10,194 bases of DNA from Cylindrobasidium torrendii FP15055 ss-10 (Eukaryota > Basidiomycota > Agaricomycetes > Agaricales > Physalacriaceae). Location: positions 1 through 10,194 of the forward strand of contig KN880929.1 of assembly GCA_000934385.1 (NCBI GenBank), written 5' to 3'. Positions 1 through 10,194 of the stretch are shown here, piece by piece. The first letter of the stretch is position 1. Each line of letters opens with the position of its first letter. A program made the translations under genes and the position numbers. The notes beneath the pieces are model-generated. The model had not been told where the DNA came from. It saw nothing but the letters and a program-made list of their open reading frames with translations, and made no database searches.

Positions 1-1191
1 AAGTCCGACCCGTGTGTCCAGGCATGGATTGCTGAGACGGGTGAGCACATTGTCGCCGGTGCTGGTGAGCTCCACCTCGAGATTTGCTTGAAGGTATGCG
101 TCAATGTCATCGCACCAGCATCACCTACTAATGTTCTGTGCAGGATCTCCAGGATGACCACGCTGGTGTCCCCCTCAAGATCTCTGACCCCGTTGTTCCA
201 TACCGTGAGACTGTCAAGGCTGAATCTTCCATGGTCGCTCTCTCCAAGTCGCAGAACAAGCACAACCGTCTGTATGTGAAGGCGATGCCTCTCGACGACG
301 AGGTCACCAAGGCCATTGAGGATGGCAAGGTCAACCCCCGTGATGATTTCAAGGCGCGCGCTCGTGTTCTGGCTGATGAGTACGGCTGGGATGTCACCGA
401 TGCCCGCAAGATCTGGTGTTTCGGCCCCGACACCACTGGTCCCAACTTGTTGGTTGATGCCACCAAGGGTGTGCAATATTTGAACGAAATCAAGGATTCT
501 TGCATTGCTGCGTTCCAGTGGGCGACGAAGGAAGGTGTTCTGTGCGAGGAGAACATGCGTGGTATTCGCTTCAACATCCTCGATGTCACTGTGCGTTTCC
601 TGTTATCATCGACGACTCCTTCTCACAATAGCCCTTTAGCTTCACACCGATGCCATTCACCGTGGTGGAGGACAGCTCATTCCTGTTTGCCGTCGTGTCT
701 GCTATGCCGCCGCTCTGCTCGCAAAACCGTCGCTCCAGGAGCCTGTCTTCCAGGGTACGCTAGTTCAAATCCACATAGAAGAAGTGCTTACATTCCAAAC
801 AGTCGAGATTCAGTGTCCAGAGAGCGCAATAGGCGGCATCTACTCATGTTTGAACAAGCGCCGTGGTCAGGTCTTCTCCGAAGAGCAGAGGCCCGGAACG
901 CCCATGTTCACTGTCAAGGCCTACCTGCCTGTGGCCGAATCTTTTGGCTTCAATGGCGAACTAAGGCAACACACCGGCGGTCAGGCCTTCCCCCAATCTG
1001 TGTTCGACCATTGGGAATTGATGAACGGCGATCCCCTCGAGAAGGGTAGCAAGCTTGAGGAGATTGTGCAGAATATTCGCACTCGCAAGGGTCTCAAGGT
1101 ACGTTTTCGCGCCCTATGCAATATCCATAGGGTTAACTTTGGCTTCTAGCGCGAGGTGCCGCCCCTCGACACATACTATGACAAGCTTTAA
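1..1191 (+). CDS. EFT: Translation elongation factor 2 (eEF2), C-terminal 330 residues, 5' partial
   Basis: GTPase of the cytosolic ribosome that drives translocation; this part holds the end of domain III plus domains IV and V. Exons by my reading: 1-93, 144-590, 640-754, 803-1098, 1150-1191; introns of 48-51 bp, all GT..AG. The joined frame starts [20 protein letters not shown], typical of EF2, and ends TYYDKL followed by TAA. The diphthamide histidine is visible in DAIHRGGGQ (codon 658-660). It lies 143 residues before the C-terminus, the same spacing as His699 in the 842-residue yeast protein, so the 3' exon structure is well supported and about 512 residues lie left of the window. Codon use is strongly C-ending (GTC, CTC, AAG, GAC), as expected for a highly expressed gene and unlike the next gene. 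The symbol is the yeast-style name; fungal annotations vary. Confidence 0.96.
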
Positions 1192-1649
1192 TCGTGTATG
1201 CTCCTCATGACTGACTCTCTGTATACCATCTTTGTGCTATGCTTGCTCCATGTAAAGTTAGTTAGTTAGAGCGTTGTTTTTTGTAACATTTTGTACTCGA
1301 TGTTTTTTTTGCAACTCATCTGCTTGTGTGAGAGGTAAGAAAACCACAAGCACATCCCTTTGGGCAGAGATTCATGCATGCGGCAGACGCTTGTCTGTAT
1401 GTTCATTCAGTTCAGCATAAGGTCTATTCGAGAGTACATTACACTTATATAGGCGTGGCTGCTTCGGGACATGCCGTGTACCGCATGACTCGCGGTTTCT
1501 TGCCACGATCGCATGTGCCACTTGCGCCTTTTATCGCGCTATCACGACCAATCCATTTTTGGGGGAGCATTTCTTGGTCGGCAAAGGGAAAGCAATGGTT
1601 GGCGCATTCATTCCCTTCAAACGGTGTACACTTGACTCGGACTGAATAG
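1192..1649. other. eEF2 3' UTR and intergenic region
   Basis: No gene is supported here. The part just after the EF2 stop is T-rich, with a short GTTA repeat (about 1257-1269) and a T8 run near 1303, consistent with a 3' UTR and poly(A) region. The right half should hold the promoter and probably a first exon of the downstream F-box gene. An open frame 1374-1649 reads out to a TAG that is probably part of an intron acceptor; its translation shows no recognisable domain. Confidence 0.6.
1446..1451 (+). promoter_or_regulatory. TATA-like element upstream of the F-box gene
   Basis: TATATA followed by GG lies about 145 bases upstream of the nearest candidate start ATG (1595). Position and sequence fit a fungal core promoter, but short AT motifs are frequent and nothing else confirms it. 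Confidence 0.25.
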
Positions 1650-3164
1650 GCTTCCCTCGCGTTCATCGATCGCGTTAATCGCGTTCTCGACACTCAGGAT
1701 GTGCAAAACGTCGCGACAACGCTAGTGTCCCACCAAACCGAGCCCGAGATCCTGAGCTCGACCATTCCACGTCCCCAAGCCGAACAATATGCCGCAGAAG
1801 ATCGCCGTAGAGAGTTGCAGGTCTCTGTTGGTGTCTGCGAAACCCTCCTGCAGCCTAGTCCACTCCGACAACTCCCAACGGAAGTTATGAGCGAGATCCT
1901 ATGCGCATACTCAAAATCCCTCATCCCTAGTCAAGAAGAAGCAGAAGCCATCGTTCTCCCGTATTACTCGACAGAAAAGCTAGCTCGTCTTCGCACTGCT
2001 CAAGAACTACCACTTCGAGTCTGTCGTCAGTGGTATAATATTGCATCGGCTACCCCAAGATATTGGAGAATTCACATCCTGATCGTTCCCACATCGCACG
2101 AAGGAGACGTGTATCGGGCACAATTCTGGAAATATACAGAGGATCGCCTGGGTCGCGCCAGAGATACCCGATTGTTTGTTGGATTATCCCTTGGCCAAGA
2201 CCCTCATTCGGATGTTGCGGATATTGCGAAATGCATGCAGTTATTCAGAGAATGCGCCAAGCAGACGCAGACTCTTGTCCTGATAACACCTCGATTTCGC
2301 CCGGGGTCGTCAAGAGCTACGAGTCCAGAAACCCATCTTCCTCATCTCAGGCGACTCATCGTAGGACCCGGGGATGTCTTTCGCGAGCCCCATATCAATA
2401 TCCAGAGCCTCGAAAACTTGTATTCTTGCTCATTGGCAGGCCCTATGGCCTTCGGTATGGCCTCGAGCACAATCACCCATCTGCATTTCAGAGAAACAAA
2501 CGATTTCGAGGACATTCGAGAAGTCATTTTGGCGACACCTCGGCTTCAACATCTATGGCTCTCTCATGTGAGGAACCCTGACGCTGTGTTACCGAACCTG
2601 TCGCACCCCAACCTCCTCTGGTTGGTTCTGGGCAGCAACCCCTCATCGATATTGCACAATTGCACATTTCCGAAGCTCCATTCCTTAAGTCTCAATGAGG
2701 ACACTAAGCAGTGGCCGGACGATCGCGACATCGCATTCTTCGAGCGTTCGCGGTGTCCCATCAAATATTTGACGATAATGGGAAAGGGCGGTTTCTCCAA
2801 AACCCTCCCTGATGTTCTTTACAGTCTCCCCGCACTTAATACGGTGAATCTTAGCTGCATGTCGAAACGTTCTGGCAACCCCCTGCCCAGCGCTTTCTTG
2901 GAGGCACTTGCGAAGCAGTCACGCCGACAGCGTCCTATCCCACCTCACGTCACTACTTTCTCCTTCCCAGAGGTTCGGCAAATGGGTCGGTTTCTGGCCG
3001 CATTGGAGGGGATATTGGCGAACTACGAAGAATACAAACTCAGGCGAATTGAGGTGGAAGCTCGCATTTGTAACGAGCCACGATTCAAGGGGCTCATCGA
3101 CAAACTTGCAGAGGTTGGGATTATCCTTGCCCCGGGGAAATATGCGTTTCCCAGCTACGACTGA
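1650..3164 (+). CDS. F-box-like protein with leucine-rich C-terminal region (5' exon unresolved)
   Basis: Probable substrate-recognition subunit of an SCF ubiquitin ligase, inferred from family. One long exon is open from 1650 to the TGA at 3162-3164. An F-box-like segment begins PLRQLPTEVMSEILCAY (codons near 1860-1910) and continues about 45 residues later with LPLRVCRQWYNIASATPRYW, the layout common in Agaricomycete F-box proteins, which often follow a short N-terminal helix as here. The remaining ~350 residues are rich in L-x-x-L repeats (HLRRLIVG, ITHLHF, LQHLWLSH, LLWLVLG, LHSLSL, ALNTVNLS), like a degenerate leucine-rich fold. No in-frame ATG exists between the TAG at 1647-1649 and the F-box; the first one (1887) would cut the motif. 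A spliced start is likely: ATG 1595-1597 joined to 1650 across a 52-bp GTTGGC..AATAG intron keeps the frame, but the donor is weak. The substrate cannot be guessed. Confidence 0.8.
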   Translation, partial: ASLAFIDRVNRVLDTQDVQNVATTLVSHQTEPEILSSTIPRPQAEQYAAEDRRRELQVSVGVCETLLQPSPLRQLPTEVMSEILCAYSKSLIPSQEEAEAIVLPYYSTEKLARLRTAQELPLRVCRQWYNIASATPRYWRIHILIVPTSHEGDVYRAQFWKYTEDRLGRARDTRLFVGLSLGQDPHSDVADIAKCMQLFRECAKQTQTLVLITPRFRPGSSRATSPETHLPHLRRLIVGPGDVFREPHINIQSLENLYSCSLAGPMAFGMASSTITHLHFRETNDFEDIREVILATPRLQHLWLSHVRNPDAVLPNLSHPNLLWLVLGSNPSSILHNCTFPKLHSLSLNEDTKQWPDDRDIAFFERSRCPIKYLTIMGKGGFSKTLPDVLYSLPALNTVNLSCMSKRSGNPLPSAFLEALAKQSRRQRPIPPHVTTFSFPEVRQMGRFLAALEGILANYEEYKLRRIEVEARICNEPRFKGLIDKLAEVGIILAPGKYAFPSYD

Positions 3165-3312
3165 TTAGACCAGGCTATTGGTGACGTTACTACACTTTGA
3201 ATACAATGCCTGCTCGCTCATATCATACATATGTACACCTACATACGACACATTCAATACTGTGCCAAAACGTACAATGCAGTCATCTGTGAGCGTCACC
3301 TCAATCTGCTGC
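3165..3312. other. Convergent 3' region between F-box and SNF2 genes
   Basis: 148 bases separate the two stop codons, so both 3' UTRs and poly(A) signals must lie here or overlap. The stretch is AT-richer than the flanks. I see no further gene. Confidence 0.5.
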
Positions 3313-7559
<4,247 letters not shown>

Positions 7560-7754
7560 TTGTGGAATTGACAGTGCCTACAGAGTAAGCTCGAAATAAG
7601 TTGTATAACCCTTGTATAGTCGTGTAGGGAAATTTGGGTAGCGGTTCCAGCGCAGGACGTGATAGGAGGAAGCAGTGTCTGCAAGCGACGATCGGTGATA
7701 TTTGATGACCGGCAGGCATTCTACTCGTTTGCTTTTGACCACGACGCGCCTGGC
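7560..7754. promoter_or_regulatory. Compact divergent promoter between SNF2-like gene and PAM17
   Basis: Only 195 bases separate the two start codons, so both genes probably share this promoter. It holds a direct repeat of TTGTATA at 7601-7607 and 7612-7618, spaced 11 bases; read on the minus strand it is TATACAA, about 45-60 bases before the SNF2 start, so it may be TATA-like for that gene. No known factor site was recognised. Confidence 0.45.
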
Positions 7755-8586
7755 ATGGCACTTGGACTCCGCCCTTCCGCGACTTCCCTTCCATCGCGAA
7801 TTGCCTGCAATAGGCGCACTCCAGCCTCTCTGCGTAATGTACGCTTCAAAACTACCATACCGGCGTCACCCCCGGACATGAGTTGGTCAGAATATCTCGC
7901 ACTCCGCAAAGGAAGACTTCTTTGGCAAAGGGTGCGTCAATATTGGCTTTATTCCGCGGCAGTCAACTTAGACGGTTACTTAGATTGCTACTGTTCCGGG
8001 CGCCATAATTGGCCTGTTCGGTGGTGCTTCATACTTTGCCTCGCTCGAGATGGATCCTGCCAAACCTATCATGGTGCGCCAATTGCCAGCATCGACCTCC
8101 ACCTTGATCTTATATTTCCATAGGGCCTTGACCCGTTCATGTTCTACGGAGGCTGTACGGCCGGCTGCATGGGTTCGTATAATGCTTGCTAGTTCCTTCA
8201 CAGCCCATTCAATTCCTACATAGCTCTCGGTGGTGTTCTTGGACCTTCCATGGGCAGCGCTCTCTGGCGCCTCAAGTCCCGCTCTGTTGTACGCTCCTTC
8301 GACGCGCGCGATGCCAACTTCTTTCGGAGGATAGAGAAATACCGTGCTGACGCCAGCCTTGCTTCGAACTCGACAACTGGTCAAATGCCAGACTATTATG
8401 GTGAGCATATCTTTCTTATGTTACTGCTGCCACACAAACTCACTTTCCGCAGGTGAGAAAATTGGAAGCCTTCACCAATACCGCACAGTATGTCATGTTA
8501 TGTCCCTCATGGTCCTGAGACTGAATAACCCGCAGTGGTTGCGAGATCAAGGAAAATTCAAGCGGAGACACGAATTCACGGATTAA
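7755..8586 (+). CDS. PAM17: PAM17, presequence translocase-associated motor subunit, mitochondrial, six exons
   Basis: Inner-membrane subunit of the TIM23 import motor that helps couple the channel to Pam18/Pam16 and mtHsp70 (family knowledge). Exons: 7755-7931, 7984-8073, 8124-8172, 8224-8400, 8453-8487, 8536-8586; introns of 48-52 bp, all GT..AG, phases agreeing, 192 residues. The N-terminus (MALGLRPSATSLPSRIACNR, then more Arg and Ser, no acid until residue 41) is a good mitochondrial presequence. MSWSEYLALRKGRLLWQR opens the conserved part. Two membrane segments follow: IATVPGAIIGLFGGASYFAS (60-79) and about 94-120, with YGGCTAGCMALGGVLGPSMG. The C-terminus carries the family signature PDYYGEKIGSLHQYR-x-WLRDQ (161-181). 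The start ATG has GGC before and G after it, and the upstream frame offers no better start. Length is close to known PAM17 proteins. An antisense frame covering 7980-8408 is a shadow. Confidence 0.93.
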
Positions 8587-9020
8587 TTTTGGTATTTAGC
8601 TAATACATGTCCAAATATCGCTGCCTTCGTTTCGCTGGCTCAGTAGACGTTCGGAAGTACATTGCGAATGTGTCGTTGTCTTCAATGACATTTCCTGTGA
8701 GGCTTTGGCTGATGGGCACGCGGAAAGATCTACCAGAGGTTGCCAGAAGCGGTGGTCATAAAACGCAATTGTCGATGGCCTACTCGACAAAAACTTGTAC
8801 ACCTCAAACAGCGTGAACTGACTGCTGGTACAGTGTATCGGGTGGATGTGCGGGTGCGTGCTTCAAGCATAGCCAGCCACCATGCTCAAACAATGAATGC
8901 ACATTGCACCTTGGCCTCCGGCTCAAGTCTCAGCGCATTGGCAATTGCGCTAGTCCTCTGGGGGAATCCGAAGCTACAAGATACTATCATCTGTAGGGAT
9001 GAGACGATACACATGAACTA

Positions 9021-9064
9021 TGCATGATGATTGCACAATGCGCAATGATGCATGACATGCATGA
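9021..9064. repeat. TGCATGA-rich short repeat
   Basis: TGCATGA occurs three times (9021-9027, 9049-9055, 9058-9064), with a near-palindromic TTGCACAATGCGCAA between the first and second copies. Purpose unknown; it lies about 60 bases beyond the 3' end of the tRNA gene. Confidence 0.5.
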
Positions 9065-9121
9065 CAAGTCTCAAGGCCTTGGCCCTTAGGCCCAAGTGAC
9101 AAGGGTCAGATTCGCACAATC

Positions 9122-9131
9122 AAAAACAAAA
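9122..9131 (-). terminator. RNA polymerase III terminator of tRNA-His
   Basis: On the minus strand, six bases after the tRNA 3' end, the sequence is TTTTGTTTTT: two T runs of the kind that end Pol III transcription. Confidence 0.75.
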
Positions 9132-9136
9132 CTTCT

Positions 9137-9208
9137 TGTCGGTAGCAGGAATCGAACCTGCGGCTCCTCGGCCACAACGAGGTGATTTAACCCCTAATCG
9201 ATACCGAC
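9137..9208 (-). tRNA. tRNA-His (anticodon GTG)
   Basis: The minus strand folds as a complete, intron-free cloverleaf of 72 bases. The acceptor stem is GTCGGTA with TACCGAC (seven pairs). The D arm is GATT..ATC, and the anticodon stem is CCTCG with CGAGG around loop TTGTGGC, giving anticodon GTG (genomic 9173-9175). The T stem is GCAGG with CCTGC around TTCGATT, and the discriminator is A. The base before position 1 is T, so the G-1 identity base of tRNA-His is not encoded and must be added afterwards, as is normal in fungi (Thg1). The CCA end is not encoded. Internal A and B boxes supply the promoter. Confidence 0.96.
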
Positions 9209-9878
9209 ATGCACGTGAGGCTTTTTGGGGTATACTAACGGTATAGTATTTTGGACGTCTACAACTATGCTCACTGGCCGCCGCCGTGAATCAGTAGATG
9301 TATCATGACACTATCCTATATCCTCGACTATCACACTCGCAATCGAGGGTGTTTGTGTCAGTGACGCACTATGGCCTGGCAGCGTAGTACCCTGTACTCT
9401 TAGGGACGAGAGGTTCACTCGCCAATGAATAGTCAAGAGAACTCAAGTGCATTTAAAGTCGGAGCTTTGGGTGTAAGGAACGACACAAACTGTAGCTTGC
9501 AGAAGTCGTATTGTGTATTATGTATATGGTGATCATGGTCGGAGACACGGACGTGACGGATTGAACAGGTCTGAACCGTGGGAACTTCGCCACTTTCGGA
9601 TGCCATTCGTTAGATAAGCAAGTTCAATCATTGTCAAGGATGTTGAACCGCAACAGCTATCTTTGAAAATAGCCCTATTGAGTTTAAGCAACGACAAGAT
9701 GCCTTGCTATGGGGCCCGAAATAGAGTGAGTCTGTGAGAGTCTATCGTGTACGAGCTCTTGCCGCGCCTGCCGCGCGCCAGTCCGCGGCGACGGCAGCCT
9801 TGATGGCACTTGAGCTTGATCGTAGGCCCGTGCGCGAAAATGGGCAACAAAACCAAAATTCCGAGATTCGAACAACTC
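9209..9878. other. Region with no recognisable gene
   Basis: No open frame with convincing protein character on either strand; the longest frames near its right end overlap each other on both strands. AT-rich words (ATTTAAA near 9450, TATGTATATG near 9520) could be promoter-like. If a long non-coding RNA covers the right edge of the window, its 5' part or promoter would be here. Confidence 0.4.
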
Positions 9879-10054
9879 ATACTTACCTTGATGGCATAAC
9901 TGCCTTCACGTCCTGTGGTTGTGGGCTGTGGAATTCCTTCATAGCACGGCGACCCTGTCCATTACAGAGGAAGTCTGCAGTTTGTATGGGCTTCGGCTCA
10001 TGCACCGTCTCAATATTTTCCTGTCCCACTTTGGCCACTCTGGCTGGGTGGGCC
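9879..10054 (+). ncRNA. Candidate structured RNA segment with U1-like 5' end and stable hairpins
   Basis: ATACTTACCT (9879-9888) equals the 5' splice-site-pairing end of U1 snRNA. A 9-pair hairpin with a cUUCGg tetraloop follows at 9983-10004 (TGTATGGGC / GCTCATGCA). AATATTTTCC at 10011-10020 is a poor Sm-like site. A two-part stem at 10025-10052 (CCCAC/GTGGG outside, GGCCA/TGGCT inside) ends just before CC and T6. The length (~176) and order resemble U1. However, the conserved U1-70K loop (GATCANGAAG) and a clean Sm site are missing, so U1 identity is doubtful. The same 10 bases read on the minus strand are a perfect 5' splice site (AG|GTAAGTAT), so an unrecognised minus-strand exon is the main rival. 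The segment may also be the 5' flank of the telomerase RNA candidate. Confidence 0.25.
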
Positions 10055-10194
10055 TTTTTTCATGTCAGAAGTCGGTCCTAACCCTAACCTTAAGGAGATG
10101 AGGCCGCTGTGCGCGGCGCGTACTGATACTTTGTTAACTTAGTACACTTGTTTGTACCAGGTTTGTACCTCTATCACAAGCAAAGAATAAATTT
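10025..10194 (+). ncRNA. Candidate telomerase RNA template/core region, 3' partial
   Basis: CCTAACCCTAACC at 10077-10089 is just over two units of the TTAGGG telomere repeat in template orientation on the + strand, the length expected for a telomerase RNA template. A stem at 10025-10052 lies 24 bases 5' of it, where fungal telomerase RNAs carry a template-boundary helix. 3' of it, GATGAGG (10097-10103) can pair with CCTCTATC (10168-10175, one bulge). CTTTGTT inside that loop (10129-10135) can pair with AGCAAAG outside it (10179-10185), giving an H-type pseudoknot with U-rich and A-rich strands. A hairpin GCCGC/GCGGC (10103-10117) lies between; its first G competes with the last pair of the longer stem. 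All pairings were found by eye and not scored. Alternatives are a short interstitial telomere remnant or chance. The rest of the RNA would lie beyond the window. Confidence 0.35.

Larger units (their letters stand above)
8587..9136. other. Intergenic region, no supported gene
   Basis: The left part must carry the PAM17 3' UTR. Two overlapping frames look mildly protein-like but match nothing I know. One is + 8607-8816 (69 codons, ATG start). The other is on the minus strand, about 8755-8600, ending AKRRQRYLDMY then TAG; it lacks a start and would need an upstream exon. Neither is called as a gene. The right part is low-complexity (see the TGCATGA repeat) and leads into the tRNA terminator. 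Confidence 0.5.

Noticed and set aside
784..1149. Separate small gene inside the EF2 3' part
   Set aside because: It is EF2 exon 4 read in frame from intron sequence; the splice structure and EF2 homology explain it fully.
1374..1649. 91-codon + strand frame as a gene between EF2 and the F-box gene
   Set aside because: No recognisable domain; it ends at a TAG that sits in a likely acceptor, and the composition is not protein-like.
7980..8408. 142-codon minus-strand open frame
   Set aside because: It lies antisense to PAM17 exons 2-4, whose spliced product carries clear family signatures; the antisense protein resembles nothing.
8250..8456. 68-codon + strand frame as an independent small gene
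   Set aside because: Its first 50 codons are PAM17 exon 4; the remainder reads into the 8401-8452 intron.
9020..9110. C/D box snoRNA (ATGATGA box)
   Set aside because: A C-box-like word is present, but no D box (CTGA) with a closing stem at suitable distance was found on the same strand.
9734..10081. 115-codon + strand frame near the right end
   Set aside because: It starts from GTG, both strands are open over much of the stretch, and it runs through the stable hairpins; chance openness is more likely than coding.

Overview
The window reads as nuclear DNA of a filamentous fungus, most likely a mushroom-type basidiomycete (Agaricomycetes). Protein genes are cut by many introns of about 44-56 bp with GTNNGT-like donors and YAG acceptors. 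The F-box/leucine-rich protein and the large SNF2-type ATPase look like the expanded families of that group. The species call is inference; gene structure and family resemblance are read from the sequence.

Layout: (1) 1-1191, +: the last 330 residues of translation elongation factor 2, in five exons, cut off at the left edge. (2) 1650-3164, +: an F-box-like protein with a leucine-rich C-terminal part; its first exon is not resolved. (3) 3313-7559, -: a SNF2/RAD5-like DNA-dependent ATPase that I reassemble from 12 exons into a continuous 1230-residue frame; it converges on the F-box gene. (4) 7755-8586, +: PAM17, the presequence-translocase motor subunit, in six exons (192 residues). It is divergent from the SNF2 gene, with only 195 bp between the two start codons, and a long antisense frame hides it in simple ORF views. 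(5) 8587-9136: no convincing gene. (6) 9137-9208, -: tRNA-His(GTG) with a Pol III terminator. (7) 9209-10194: no protein gene that I can defend, but signs of structured RNA on the + strand. These are stable hairpins, a 10-base match to the U1 snRNA 5' end, and a 13-base telomere C-strand motif (CCTAACCCTAACC). Sequence 3' of that motif can be drawn as a pseudoknot.

The protein genes do not form a pathway: translation, probable ubiquitin-ligase adaptor, chromatin/DNA repair ATPase and mitochondrial import. The most interesting part is the right edge. The telomere-like motif with upstream hairpins and a downstream U-rich/A-rich pseudoknot-like arrangement makes this a candidate telomerase RNA template/core region. 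The window ends 105 bases after the motif, so this stays a hypothesis.
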